In this document: positions 25,187-33,833 of the stretch, piece by piece
Position numbering within the stretch: the stretch's first letter is position 1
Layout of the letters: each line of letters begins with the position of its first letter
Source: Pseudomonadota bacterium
Lineage (GTDB): Bacteria; Pseudomonadota; Alphaproteobacteria; Rhizobiales; Rhizobiaceae
Direction of reading: 5' to 3'
Assembly (NCBI GenBank): GCA_023404095.1
Contig: JAEYDD010000041.1
Span: 434,001-498,000, forward strand
DNA length: 64,000 nt
Notes under the pieces: model-generated
Databases searched by the model: none
Told to the model about the DNA's origin: nothing
What the model saw: the letters and a program-made list of their open reading frames with translations, nothing else
Program-made: the position numbers and the translations under genes

Positions 25187-25348
25187 GCCCCTCATCCGCC
25201 TGCCGGCACCTTCTTCCCCGCAGGCGGGGAGAAGGACACAAGTCGCGCGGTCCCGCCCTTCAACGCGGTCGAAAGCCGGGCGAGACAGAGCAGCGAAGTC
25301 CCTTCTCCCCGCCTGCGGGGAGAAGGTGCCGGCAGGCGGATGAGGGGC
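25187..25348. repeat. 162-bp element with 34-bp terminal inverted repeats
   Basis: The left arm (25187-25221, beginning GCCCCTCATCCGCCTGCCGG) and right arm (25315-25348) are complementary over 34 bases, apart from one extra T in the left arm. Each arm also ends in a small CTTCTCCCCGC-type hairpin. The left-arm module recurs at 52714-52762 and, diverged, at 62566. It is probably a non-autonomous rhizobial intergenic repeat. Confidence 0.88.
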
Positions 25349-25377
25349 AGACCCGGAGCAAGGCGCGGAAACAACTC

Positions 25378-26226
25378 ATGCAGATCGAACTCATCGAGAC
25401 CTATCTCGACCTGATGGAGACCCGCAGCTTCAACCGTACTGCCGAGCGGCTGAACCTGACGCAATCCACCGTCTCCCACCGGATGAAGGCGCTGGAGGCG
25501 GTGCTGGGGCGGCCGCTGTTCGCGCGCAACAAGGGCGGCACCCAGCCGACGGCGGCCGGCCTGCGCTTTCACGACCACGCAAAGGCGATCCAGCACCAGT
25601 GGCACGAGGCCGCACGCGCGGTGGAGACCGCCGGGGCCTACGAGCGTTCGATGCGCATCGGCCTGCAGCACGACCTCGCCGCCCACTATGCCGGCGACTG
25701 GCTGGCGGCGGTGCGCAAGGACCTCCCCGGCACGTCGATCTATCTGGAAGTGGACTATTCCAAGCAGATGAACCGCGATCTCGCGGCAGGCGACCTGGAT
25801 CTCGCGATCCTCTACACGCCGCACCATCTGCCTGACCTGCACTACGAGCCCATCGGCGACGTGCGCTATGAAATGGTCAGCAACAGGGTGACGCGGATCG
25901 GGGATGTGAAGCCGGAAGACTATATCCAGGCCGTCTATTCCCCCGCCTTCGATCGCCTGCATCGCCAGGCTCTTCCCCACCTGTCGACTGCACCGATTGC
26001 AAGCGGCGAAACGACGGCGATCATGGCGTTGATGGCAAAGCTGGGCGGTTCGGCCTACGTGATGGCGCCCGATGCGCTCCGGCTTTTACGCAGCGGGGCG
26101 GTAAGCCGGGTGCAGGATGTCGAGCCGATCCCGCAGACCGTCTACGCCGCCGTCAACGTCCGCACCCGCCACGCGCACCAGCATCGCCGCATCATCAGCC
26201 TTCTGCAGGCGCTGCTGGCAACCTGA
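25378..26226 (+). CDS. LysR family transcriptional regulator of the methylated-amine cluster
   Basis: A 282-residue LysR protein. The N-terminal helix-turn-helix has RSFNRTAERLNLTQSTVSHR at about residues 17-36. The rest is an effector-binding domain, somewhat shorter than the usual 300 residues. It is divergent from the DMGDH/Rieske/MttB genes and therefore their likely regulator. Its ATG is 30 bases after a 162-base inverted-repeat element, so its transcript probably begins inside or before a strong hairpin. The inducer is unknown, but a methylated amine or its product is a fair guess. Confidence 0.9.
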   Translation: MQIELIETYLDLMETRSFNRTAERLNLTQSTVSHRMKALEAVLGRPLFARNKGGTQPTAAGLRFHDHAKAIQHQWHEAARAVETAGAYERSMRIGLQHDLAAHYAGDWLAAVRKDLPGTSIYLEVDYSKQMNRDLAAGDLDLAILYTPHHLPDLHYEPIGDVRYEMVSNRVTRIGDVKPEDYIQAVYSPAFDRLHRQALPHLSTAPIASGETTAIMALMAKLGGSAYVMAPDALRLLRSGAVSRVQDVEPIPQTVYAAVNVRTRHAHQHRRIISLLQALLAT

Positions 26227-26357
26227 CCGCTTCGCCAAGCGCCATCGCAGCAGCGCACATTCCCGCCATTGCAACGGCCTTCCCGCAGGCGCATCATTCT
26301 CAGCCTTCGGTGCCCGTGCGTGGAATCGCGGGTTCGGATCGCGACGAGGCGGACGCC

Positions 26358-29300
26358 ATGAACTGCGCGGCATGCGGCTTCAAGGTCGAGGACGGTTTTG
26401 CCTTCTGCCCCAGATGCGGAGCGCCGCAACAGAAGGCCTGCTCTTCCTGCGGCCAGGTTTCTCCGCCCGACTTTGCGTTCTGTCCCAAATGCGGAACGAG
26501 CCTCGCGCCTCAGACCGCCGTGGCTAGCCCGGCCAAGCCGCACTCTTCGGGCGCATCTCCAGCTTCGCATCCCCAACCGGCAACGCCGGCATCACCTCCT
26601 GAGACGGAATCCGACCGCCGCATTGTGACTGCGCTCTTTGCCGATCTCTGCGGCTACACGACGCTCGGCGAGCGGATCGACCCGGAAATGCTGCAGGCCT
26701 TGCAGAACGAGGTGTTCGAGGAACTGAGCGCCGCCGTCGCCGCCGAGGGTGGCTATGTCGACAAGTTTGTCGGCGATGCGTTGCTGGCCCTGTTCGGCGC
26801 CCCCGTGGCACATGAGCGGGATCCGGAGCGCGCACTGCGGGCCGCACTCGACATGCGCGTGCGGATATCCCGCATCGGGGAGCGCTGGCAGGCGCGCCTC
26901 GGCCAGCCGCTGGCACTGCATATCGGCGTCAATACCGGCCCCGTCGTCGCTGGTGGCGTCGGCGTCGGCGGCAGCAAGTCCTATTCGGTGACCGGCGACA
27001 CCGTGAACACCGCCCAGCGCCTGCAGGCCATGGCCGGGTCGGACGAGATACTGGTGGGCGTGGTCACGCGCCGGCTGACCCAGCACGCCTTCGATTTCAC
27101 CGCGCTCGGCACCCTGCCGCTGCGCGGCAAGGCCGGAGAGACGCCGGTCTTCCGGCTTGAGGCCTCGCTCGACGCGCCGCCGCCCGCCCGCGGCCTTGCG
27201 AGCTTCGGCATCGACACCGCCATGATCGGCCGCGATGGGGACCTCGCCACCCTGGTGCGATGCCTGGACCAGGTCCGCGGCGGCGCCACGCAACTGGTGC
27301 GCGTGATCGGCGACGCCGGCATCGGCAAGACCCGACTGGTGGAAGCCTTCCTCGACCGCATCCGGGCGGCGCAGCCGGACATCACCATCCGCCAGATCGC
27401 CTGCACATCCCTCGGAGAACCTTCCTACGGCACGCTGGCGGCAAGCCTGAGGCAGGCTTACCGAATGGCGCCGGGGGACAATTTCGAGCGATCCCGTGAG
27501 TTGCTCGTTGCCGGATTGACCGACCTCGGCCTTGCCGAAAACGAGATCGGCCGGCTGCAGCCCCTCTTCCTTTTCGTGCTGGGCTTCGGCGATCCACACG
27601 GTGCGCTGCGTTTCCTGGAGCCGGACCAGTTGCGGCGACAGATCTTCCATGCCATGCGGATCCTGTTTGATCGCCGCATGGAGCAGTCTCCGCTGCTGGT
27701 GGTGATCGAAGACCTGCATTGGGCCGACAGCGTCTCCATCGATGCGCTGCGGTTCATCATGGACCGGATCGAAAGCCACCGGCTGATGCTGCTCGTCACC
27801 CACCGTCCCGGTTTCGAGACGGAGGTGCTGAGCTCAGCGCGCGCAAGTCAGACGACGCTGAGGCTGAGCCCGCTGTCGACCGCCGATGCCGGCGCCCTCC
27901 TCGATAGCGCGCTGGAGGGCTGCGCCCTGCCGGAAGCATTGCGAAGCCGCATCGTCGAGCGGGCTGAAGGCAACCCGTTCTTCATCGAAGAAATCCTGCG
28001 CACGCTGATAGAGACCGGCATTCTCCATCGCGCAGAGTCGGGCTGGGAGGCGCAGACCGCGGCTGCCGACACCGAGATGCCGCTCGGCATCCAGGCCATG
28101 ATGCTCGCCCGTCTCGATCGGCTGCCGGCCGACGCTCGGCGGCTGGCGCAGACCGCCTCGGTCATTGGCCACCGTTTCGACGTGGCTCTGCTGAAGGCGC
28201 TTCCCACGGGCATCGATGACATCGAGGCGAACCTCCAGCGCCTGGTCGCGGCCGACATCATCGAGGAGCTGGCGGACATCCCCTCGCAGGTCGCCCCCCG
28301 TTACGCCTTTCGCCAGATGCTGCTGCACGAAGTCTTCTACGACAATCTGCTTTTGCGACGACGAACCGAGTTGCACGGCGCGATCGGGACCCTCCTCGAA
28401 CGCCGCCACGACGGCATGCCAGAGCATCCCGAACAGCTGATCGTGCTCGGCCACCATTTTGCCGCTTCGGCCGAAAAGGAGAAGGGCGCGCGATACTTCA
28501 CGGCCGCCGGCGACCTTGCTCGCCAGGCCTATGCGAACGCAGACGCCATGCGCCTGTATGCCCGCGCCCTCTCGGCTGCCGAGGCCGCGGGCGGGGATTG
28601 CTGGCAGGTGCCCGGAGAGCGCTACGCCGACCTCTGCCATCCATTGGGCCGCGGCGAGGAGGCCCGCCATCTCTATGAGGAGTTGCTGGCGGCCGCGCGC
28701 CAAGGTAGTGACGTGACCGCAGCCGCGCGCATCCTGCGCAAGCTCGGCCAGCTTGCCTTCGAAGGCGGGGACCGCGAACGGGCGACCACATGTTTCGACG
28801 AGGCCCAGAGCCTGCTCGAAGGCGTCGATGCACCGATCGAGCTCGCCCACCTGATGCAGCGCCAGGGACATTTCGCCTTCCGCGCCGGCGACTACCGGCG
28901 GGCAGCCCTGTGGGCGGACCGGGCGCTGGAATGTGCCAACCATCTGCCGCCGCGGCCGAACGAGGAGGAGAAGGCCGATATCGCGCTGGCGATCGCCCGC
29001 GCCTTCAACACAAAAGGTGTGGCATTGGCCCGTCTCGGCCAACCCCGGGAAGCGCTGCAGATGGTCGAGCGCAGCGTCGAGATCGCGCTGGGCGCAAACC
29101 ATCTCAATACTGCCTGCCGCGGCTACACCAATCTCGGCGCACTCTACACGACGATCGATCCGGCCCGGGCGATCGAAGTCTGCCGGCGTGGTTATGACAT
29201 GGCCAGGCAGATCGGTGATCTTGGGCATCAGGCACGCCTGCTCACCAACCTCGCCGTCGCCTTCTGCACCTTCACAGACCGCTGCATGGCAGAAGGGCTC

Positions 29301-29624
29301 CCGGCCGTGGAGGAGGCGATCGCGATCGACCGTGCGCTCGGCCAGCGCGACCACCTGCCGGTCCCCCTGCTTGTGCTCGGCCAGATCCGCCAATGCCATG
29401 GCGCAATCGAGGCCGCACGCGAGCATTTTCTGGAGGCGCTTGCCCTTGTGCGTGACAGCGCGGAGGCGCAGCTGCTGTTTCCGTGCTATGATGGTCTGGC
29501 AACGCTCTGCCTCGAACTGAACGAACTGGACGAGGCGGAGCGCTACTTCGAACTGGCGCAGCAGGTCTGCGCCAGGCACGGCCTCGACCCTGATGCCCTC
29601 ATCGTCCTGCCGTTTCTCGACTAG
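26358..29624 (+). CDS. Adenylate/guanylate cyclase domain protein with double zinc ribbon, AAA ATPase and TPR
   Basis: A 1,088-residue multidomain protein. Residues 1-50 hold two CxxC-x10-CxxCG zinc ribbons (NCAACGF...FCPRCGA and CSSCGQ...FCPKCGT). A class III cyclase domain (about 95-260) follows, with metal aspartates in FADLCGY and VGDALL, a substrate lysine in YVDKFVGD that suggests ATP, and the GDTVNTAQR motif. Then comes an AfsR/MalT-like ATPase with Walker A GDAGIGKT and Walker B LLVVIEDLHWAD, and TPR-like helices from about residue 700 on. All key residues are present, so it may make cAMP. The ATG at 26358 starts right before the first ribbon. It stands alone. Confidence 0.9.
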   Translation: MNCAACGFKVEDGFAFCPRCGAPQQKACSSCGQVSPPDFAFCPKCGTSLAPQTAVASPAKPHSSGASPASHPQPATPASPPETESDRRIVTALFADLCGYTTLGERIDPEMLQALQNEVFEELSAAVAAEGGYVDKFVGDALLALFGAPVAHERDPERALRAALDMRVRISRIGERWQARLGQPLALHIGVNTGPVVAGGVGVGGSKSYSVTGDTVNTAQRLQAMAGSDEILVGVVTRRLTQHAFDFTALGTLPLRGKAGETPVFRLEASLDAPPPARGLASFGIDTAMIGRDGDLATLVRCLDQVRGGATQLVRVIGDAGIGKTRLVEAFLDRIRAAQPDITIRQIACTSLGEPSYGTLAASLRQAYRMAPGDNFERSRELLVAGLTDLGLAENEIGRLQPLFLFVLGFGDPHGALRFLEPDQLRRQIFHAMRILFDRRMEQSPLLVVIEDLHWADSVSIDALRFIMDRIESHRLMLLVTHRPGFETEVLSSARASQTTLRLSPLSTADAGALLDSALEGCALPEALRSRIVERAEGNPFFIEEILRTLIETGILHRAESGWEAQTAAADTEMPLGIQAMMLARLDRLPADARRLAQTASVIGHRFDVALLKALPTGIDDIEANLQRLVAADIIEELADIPSQVAPRYAFRQMLLHEVFYDNLLLRRRTELHGAIGTLLERRHDGMPEHPEQLIVLGHHFAASAEKEKGARYFTAAGDLARQAYANADAMRLYARALSAAEAAGGDCWQVPGERYADLCHPLGRGEEARHLYEELLAAARQGSDVTAAARILRKLGQLAFEGGDRERATTCFDEAQSLLEGVDAPIELAHLMQRQGHFAFRAGDYRRAALWADRALECANHLPPRPNEEEKADIALAIARAFNTKGVALARLGQPREALQMVERSVEIALGANHLNTACRGYTNLGALYTTIDPARAIEVCRRGYDMARQIGDLGHQARLLTNLAVAFCTFTDRCMAEGLPAVEEAIAIDRALGQRDHLPVPLLVLGQIRQCHGAIEAAREHFLEALALVRDSAEAQLLFPCYDGLATLCLELNELDEAERYFELAQQVCARHGLDPDALIVLPFLD

Positions 29625-29727
29625 CCGCGTTTGCGGTCCTCGGGTCGCGGACGCAGCAAGCGAAGAACAAACGAGAAGCGCCGCGCGCCTGCCCCCAGAG
29701 AAGGCGCTTCAGTCGGAGGAGCAACCA

Positions 29728-30408
29728 ATGGCAGAGCATGCAATGGAACGTCCCCTTCGCCCCGGAGATCGCGCACCGAACGTGGTGCTGGATGCGATCA
29801 ACCACGGCGGCAAGGTTTCGATCGAGGATTTTCGCGGCCAGTCAGGCGTCCTGGTGGGGCTTTTCCGGGGACTGCAATGCCCCTTCTGCCGCCGTCATAT
29901 CGCAGCCTCCGCCGAACTGGCCTCCTCACTGCACGAAAAGGGCATCGACAGCCTCACGGTCGTCAACACCCCGATCGAGCGGGCGCGGCTCTATTTCCGC
30001 TATCATCCGCTGCCGGGCGTGATCGCCGCCTCCGATCCCGACAGCATTGCCCACCGCGCCTTCGGCCTGCCGAACCTGCAGTTCACCGAGCATGAGGATG
30101 CCTGGCCCTACAAGGTCTCGATTCCGACGGTTATGTCGATGCGAATGGAAATGCCGGGCGAACTGCCCGAGCCGATGAACCCGTTCGACGCATCCACCTA
30201 CCTCAACACCCTCGACGGCTACGAGAAGACGCCGGCCGACGAGAAGACGGAGGAGCGTACGGGCGGCCAGCTTGTCGGCGAATTCCTGCTCGACCGTAAC
30301 GGCATCGTGCGCTGGTCGTTCACCGAAGTCGACGGCGACGGATCGAACATGTTCGCAATACCGCGGGCAGAGGAACTGATGTCGGCAGCCTCGCAACTGC
30401 CGCATTGA
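29728..30408 (+). CDS. Redoxin/AhpC-TSA family protein with a CPFC motif
   Basis: A 226-residue thioredoxin-fold protein: RPLRPGDRAPNVVLDAINHG, then FRGLQCPFCRRHIAAS. The CPFC pair could act as peroxidatic and resolving cysteines or as a disulfide site. The C-terminal half (LNTLDGYEKTPADEKTEE and later LLDRNGIVRWSFTEVD) is the usual late strand of peroxiredoxin-like proteins. A strong GGAGGAG precedes the ATG at 29728. No signal peptide is seen, so it is probably cytoplasmic. It stands between the cyclase gene and a repeat and has no visible partner. Confidence 0.82.
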   Translation: MAEHAMERPLRPGDRAPNVVLDAINHGGKVSIEDFRGQSGVLVGLFRGLQCPFCRRHIAASAELASSLHEKGIDSLTVVNTPIERARLYFRYHPLPGVIAASDPDSIAHRAFGLPNLQFTEHEDAWPYKVSIPTVMSMRMEMPGELPEPMNPFDASTYLNTLDGYEKTPADEKTEERTGGQLVGEFLLDRNGIVRWSFTEVDGDGSNMFAIPRAEELMSAASQLPH

Positions 30409-30409
30409 G

Positions 30410-30499
30410 GCATGTGGCGCAAAAGTGTGCAGCGGTTTCGTGACAGCGACATGCGCAAAAACAATGACGTAAAGCGTATCGCTTGAAGCACGCGATACG
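30410..30499. repeat. Dispersed Rhizobiales intergenic repeat with terminal hairpin
   Basis: The stretch GTGTGCAGCGGTTT...GACATGCGCAAAAACA followed by AAAGCG matches an intergenic sequence I remember as widespread in Rhizobiales genomes. It ends in the stem CGTATCGC / GCGATACG (30475-30482 and 30492-30499). It lies between the convergent ends of the redoxin and GlxA-type genes. Confidence 0.6.
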
Positions 30500-30518
30500 A
30501 GGGTCCGCGCCAGCGCGT

Positions 30519-31559
30519 TCAGGCCGGGGCCGCATCCGCAAGCGACGGCTGCCGCTGCCCGCCGGCGATCGAAAACCGCATCCGGTATTCGCTTGGTGAA
30601 ATCCCGAGGATCTTGCGGAAGATCTTCCGATAGGCATTGCTGTCGTCGTAACCGCTCTGCCAGGCCACCTGCTCGATGGACAGATAGGAGCGCTCCAGAA
30701 GTTCGCGCGACTTGGCGATCCTGAGGCGCTGGCAGTATTCGGTCGGATTGATTGCGGTGGCCTTCTGGAAGCGGCGCAGGAAGGTGCGCTCCCCGAGCCC
30801 GGCGCGATCGGCCATCATCTGCAGGGTGATGCCCTTGGTGTTTGCCCCATGCAGCCAGTGCTGGATCTTCAGGATGACCTGGTCACCATGATCCATGCGT
30901 GGAGCGAAGACGCTGTAGTAGCTCTGTTCGCGCGCGCCGGGATCGACGACCATGAACCGGGCGGTTTCCAGCATCACCGTCGATCCCATGAAGCGATCGA
31001 CAAGCTTCAGCCCCAGATTGATCCAGGCCATCATGCCGCCGGTCGTGATGATGTCGCCCTCGTCGATCATCAGCTTGTCGGTGTCGACATGGACCTGCGG
31101 GAAGCGACGGGCGATCTGCTCGGCATGCGACCAGTGCGTCGTCAGCGCCCTGCCCTCGACCAGGCCGGATTCGGCCAGAAGATAGGCCCCGCCGCAAACG
31201 GAGCTGACCACGGTTCCCTCGGAATGCCTCTGCCGGAGCCATTGTGAAACTTCCGAAAGATCGCGCTTCAGCTGCAGCTCGACAGACAGGGTCGGCGGCA
31301 GGATGAGGGCCGACAGCGACCGGATTTCCAGTTCGGCATGGCTGTCGAAGCCGCGCCGCACCGACCCGTCCGAACCCAGCTTCCAGTGGCTGGTGCGGAT
31401 CTGCGGCGCGTTCATGCCGTGCTGCTCGCGGCTTTGCAGATTGGCGACGTTGAACATGTCGGTCAGTCCGTAGACGGCCGACATCAGCGCCTCCTCGTGA
31501 ACGACGATCCCGATCTCGGCAGGCTCTACGGCCGTCACCTTTGTCAATTCTGCCTCCAT
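30519..31559 (-). CDS. GlxA/FtrA-type transcriptional regulator (DJ-1/PfpI + AraC)
   Basis: A 346-residue regulator. The N-terminal DJ-1/PfpI-like domain (about residues 15-200) contains SSVCGGAYLLAESGLVEGRA around the nucleophile-elbow cysteine position and TTHWSHAEQIARRFPQV. A C-terminal AraC domain follows, with LQMMADRAGLGERTFLRRFQ and VAWQSGYDDSNAYRKIFRK. The presence of the Cys makes ligand-binding or a residual activity possible, but family members are regulators. It is divergent from the Tat-exported hydrolase at 31679, about 120 bases away, and probably controls it and the following metallo-hydrolase. Confidence 0.9.
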   Translation of the reverse strand: MEAELTKVTAVEPAEIGIVVHEEALMSAVYGLTDMFNVANLQSREQHGMNAPQIRTSHWKLGSDGSVRRGFDSHAELEIRSLSALILPPTLSVELQLKRDLSEVSQWLRQRHSEGTVVSSVCGGAYLLAESGLVEGRALTTHWSHAEQIARRFPQVHVDTDKLMIDEGDIITTGGMMAWINLGLKLVDRFMGSTVMLETARFMVVDPGAREQSYYSVFAPRMDHGDQVILKIQHWLHGANTKGITLQMMADRAGLGERTFLRRFQKATAINPTEYCQRLRIAKSRELLERSYLSIEQVAWQSGYDDSNAYRKIFRKILGISPSEYRMRFSIAGGQRQPSLADAAPA

Positions 31560-31678
31560 CGTTGTCAGCTTTGCCGGTCGAGAGATCCGGCAGGCGGCTG
31601 TATCTATTCAATCACAGCTTCGGAACGGAAGCCAAGAGTTGAAACAAAACAACCACCTGCTCGGAAAGGAACACAGTC

Positions 31679-32680
31679 ATGGCAAAGGCAATAGCAACCA
31701 CCGCGACCGCAACGCTCTCCCGCCGCAACATCCTGGCAGGGGCATTCGGCGCAGCCGCAACCGCCGCCGCAGTCGGCGCAGTCCAATCCCCCGCAAAGGC
31801 AGCTGACGCTGCCGCCCCCCAAACGAAGTCAGAAGGAGCAACGACCATGGCAAGCAGGATCATCACCCGCGACGGCGTCGAGATCTACTACAAGGACTGG
31901 GGTCCGAAGGACGGCCCCGTCGTCGTCCTTTCGCATGGCTGGCCGCTGTCGTCCGACAGCTGGGAGGCCCAGGCCTTCCACCTCGCCAACAACGGTTTCC
32001 GCGTCATCACCCATGACCGCCGCGGCCATGGCCGCTCCAGCCAGCCCTGGGACGGCAACGACATGGACCACTATGCCGACGACCTCGCCGACCTGATCGA
32101 GCAGCTGGATCTGAACGACATATTCATCGCCGGCTTTTCCACCGGCGGCGGCGAGATCACCCGCTATATCGGCCGCCACGGCACCGGCCGGGTCAAGAAG
32201 GCCGGCCTCATCTCCGCCGTGCCGCCGCTGATGGTCAAGACCGACAAGAACCCCGGCGGCCTGCCGAAGGAGGTCTTCGACGGCATCCAGGCGGCGAGCC
32301 TGAAGGACCGCTCGCAGCTCTACAAGGACATCGCTTCGGGTCCATTCTTCGGCTTCAACCGGCCGGGTGCAACCGCCTCGCAGGGCATGATCGACAGCTT
32401 CTGGCTGCAGGGTATGATGGGCGGCCACAAGAACACCTACGACAGCATCGTCGCCTTCTCGCAGACCGACTTCACCGAGGACCTGAAGAAGTTCGACGTG
32501 CCGACGATCATCATCCATGGTGACGACGACCAGATCGTCCCGATCGACGCAGCCGCCCGGGCCTCCAAGAAGCTCGTGCCCCATGCCATCCTGAAGGTCT
32601 ATCCGGGCGCCCCGCACGGGATCACCGATACCCACAAGGACCAGTTGAACGCCGACCTGCTGGAGTTCGCGAAGTCCTGA
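31679..32680 (+). CDS. Tat-exported alpha/beta hydrolase, chloroperoxidase type
   Basis: A 333-residue hydrolase of the cofactor-free chloroperoxidase/esterase family. The core has LSHGWPLSSDSWEAQ, HDRRGHGRSSQPWDG, the nucleophile elbow GFSTGGGE, and a late PGAPHGI with the catalytic His. An N-terminal twin-arginine signal (LSRRNILAGAFG) and an Ala-rich linker add 56 residues before a second ATG at 31847. That second ATG has AGAAGGAG eight bases upstream and is where ordinary family members begin. The first ATG also has GGAAAGGA. The gene may thus give exported and cytoplasmic forms. It is divergent from a GlxA-type regulator. Confidence 0.9.
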   Translation: MAKAIATTATATLSRRNILAGAFGAAATAAAVGAVQSPAKAADAAAPQTKSEGATTMASRIITRDGVEIYYKDWGPKDGPVVVLSHGWPLSSDSWEAQAFHLANNGFRVITHDRRGHGRSSQPWDGNDMDHYADDLADLIEQLDLNDIFIAGFSTGGGEITRYIGRHGTGRVKKAGLISAVPPLMVKTDKNPGGLPKEVFDGIQAASLKDRSQLYKDIASGPFFGFNRPGATASQGMIDSFWLQGMMGGHKNTYDSIVAFSQTDFTEDLKKFDVPTIIIHGDDDQIVPIDAAARASKKLVPHAILKVYPGAPHGITDTHKDQLNADLLEFAKS

Positions 32681-32772
32681 CCGGCAAGGGCGCTAAGCGC
32701 ATCGCTCTCACAAACCGGCATCACCCCCATGGGGGCGGTGCCGGGCTTCACCCCAGACGAAGGACGACGCCG

Positions 32773-33717
32773 ATGAACCAGCCCCTCCACAGCACCGCAT
32801 CCGCCTTCACCCGCCGCCAACTTCTGGCCGGCGGCGCCGCACTCGCCGCAAAAAGCCTGCTTCCGAAGGGGGCATTTGCCGCCGAGGCCCATCGCTTCGA
32901 CCATGGCAGCTTCGATGTCACCGTCTTAAGCGACGGCTTTCTCACCCTGCCGGCTGAGGTGCTGCTGCCCGACGCGACCGCCGAGGAACGCCTGCCGATC
33001 CTCAAGCGTCTGGGCGGCGATGCCGCCGGCGCCCCCGTTCAGGTCAACATCCCGCTGATCCGCACGGGCGACGAGCTCATCCTCGTGGACATCGGCTCCG
33101 GCACGAGCTTCCAGGACAGCGCCGGCAGGCTGGCCGAAAACCTGCGGGCCGCAGGCGTCGACCCCGCCGCGATCACCAAGGTGGTGTTCACCCATGCCCA
33201 TCCCGACCATTCCGGCGCGACGCTCGGTCCTGACGGCAGGCTGCTCTATCCGAACGCCGACTATGTGGTCAGCGCTGCCGAATGGGAATTCTGGACCGAC
33301 CGGGACTTCGAGAAAAGCCGGCCGGAGGCGCTGCACGGCTTCGCCCGCGGCGCAAGGCGCGACCTCCTCGCCGTCCGGGACCGGCTGCGGCTGGTGAAAC
33401 CCGGCGACGAGGTCGTGCCCGGCATGACGGTCCTGAATACCCCCGGCCATACGCCCGGCCACATCTCGCTGCATCTCGACGGTGGCGACGGCCTGATCGT
33501 GACCGGCGATGCCGCGACCAGCAACGTCATCTTTTTCGAGCACCCCGATTGGCACTTCGGCTTCGACACGCAGGCCGAGACAGCGCTTGCGACCCGCAAG
33601 GCCCTGATCGACGAGGCGGCGAACAAGAAGACCAAGCTTCTCGGCTATCACTGGGCCTATCCCGGCGTCGGCTTCGCCGAGCGCAAGGGCGCCGCCTATC
33701 GCTTCGTCCCGGCATAG
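32773..33717 (+). CDS. Tat-exported MBL-fold metallo-hydrolase
   Basis: A 314-residue metallo-beta-lactamase-fold protein with a twin-arginine signal (FTRRQLLAGGAALAA, cleavage near AFAAEA). The zinc-binding motif is THAHPDHSG, with further ligands in NTPGHTPGHIS and in VTGDAA. It belongs to the lactonase/quorum-quenching-like or N-acyl-type subgroup by general layout, but the substrate cannot be read from the sequence. It follows the chloroperoxidase-type gene by 92 bases and is probably in the same unit, so both proteins would be exported folded to the periplasm. Confidence 0.9.
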   Translation: MNQPLHSTASAFTRRQLLAGGAALAAKSLLPKGAFAAEAHRFDHGSFDVTVLSDGFLTLPAEVLLPDATAEERLPILKRLGGDAAGAPVQVNIPLIRTGDELILVDIGSGTSFQDSAGRLAENLRAAGVDPAAITKVVFTHAHPDHSGATLGPDGRLLYPNADYVVSAAEWEFWTDRDFEKSRPEALHGFARGARRDLLAVRDRLRLVKPGDEVVPGMTVLNTPGHTPGHISLHLDGGDGLIVTGDAATSNVIFFEHPDWHFGFDTQAETALATRKALIDEAANKKTKLLGYHWAYPGVGFAERKGAAYRFVPA

Positions 33718-33833
33718 TGCCATAGCCGCTTCGCCCTGCCCTGCCCCGAATCTGGCTTTGCCAAGGGTCCGGGCTTTTCCTTTCGCCCATCGCTTCTATG
33801 TCTATCCCTGTATAAAGGACGAAAGGGAATGGA

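Larger units (their letters stand above)
25058..25377. other. Divergent promoter region between the DMGDH-type operon and a LysR gene
   Basis: This 320-base region contains the dyad at 25139-25168 near the DMGDH side and the 162-base inverted-repeat element at 25187-25348 next to the LysR gene. The repeat therefore lies in the LysR leader rather than between operator and operon. Confidence 0.6.

Noticed and set aside
27834..29579. A 581-codon minus-strand open frame
   Set aside because: Antisense to the cyclase/TPR gene; no recognisable domain or ribosome binding site.
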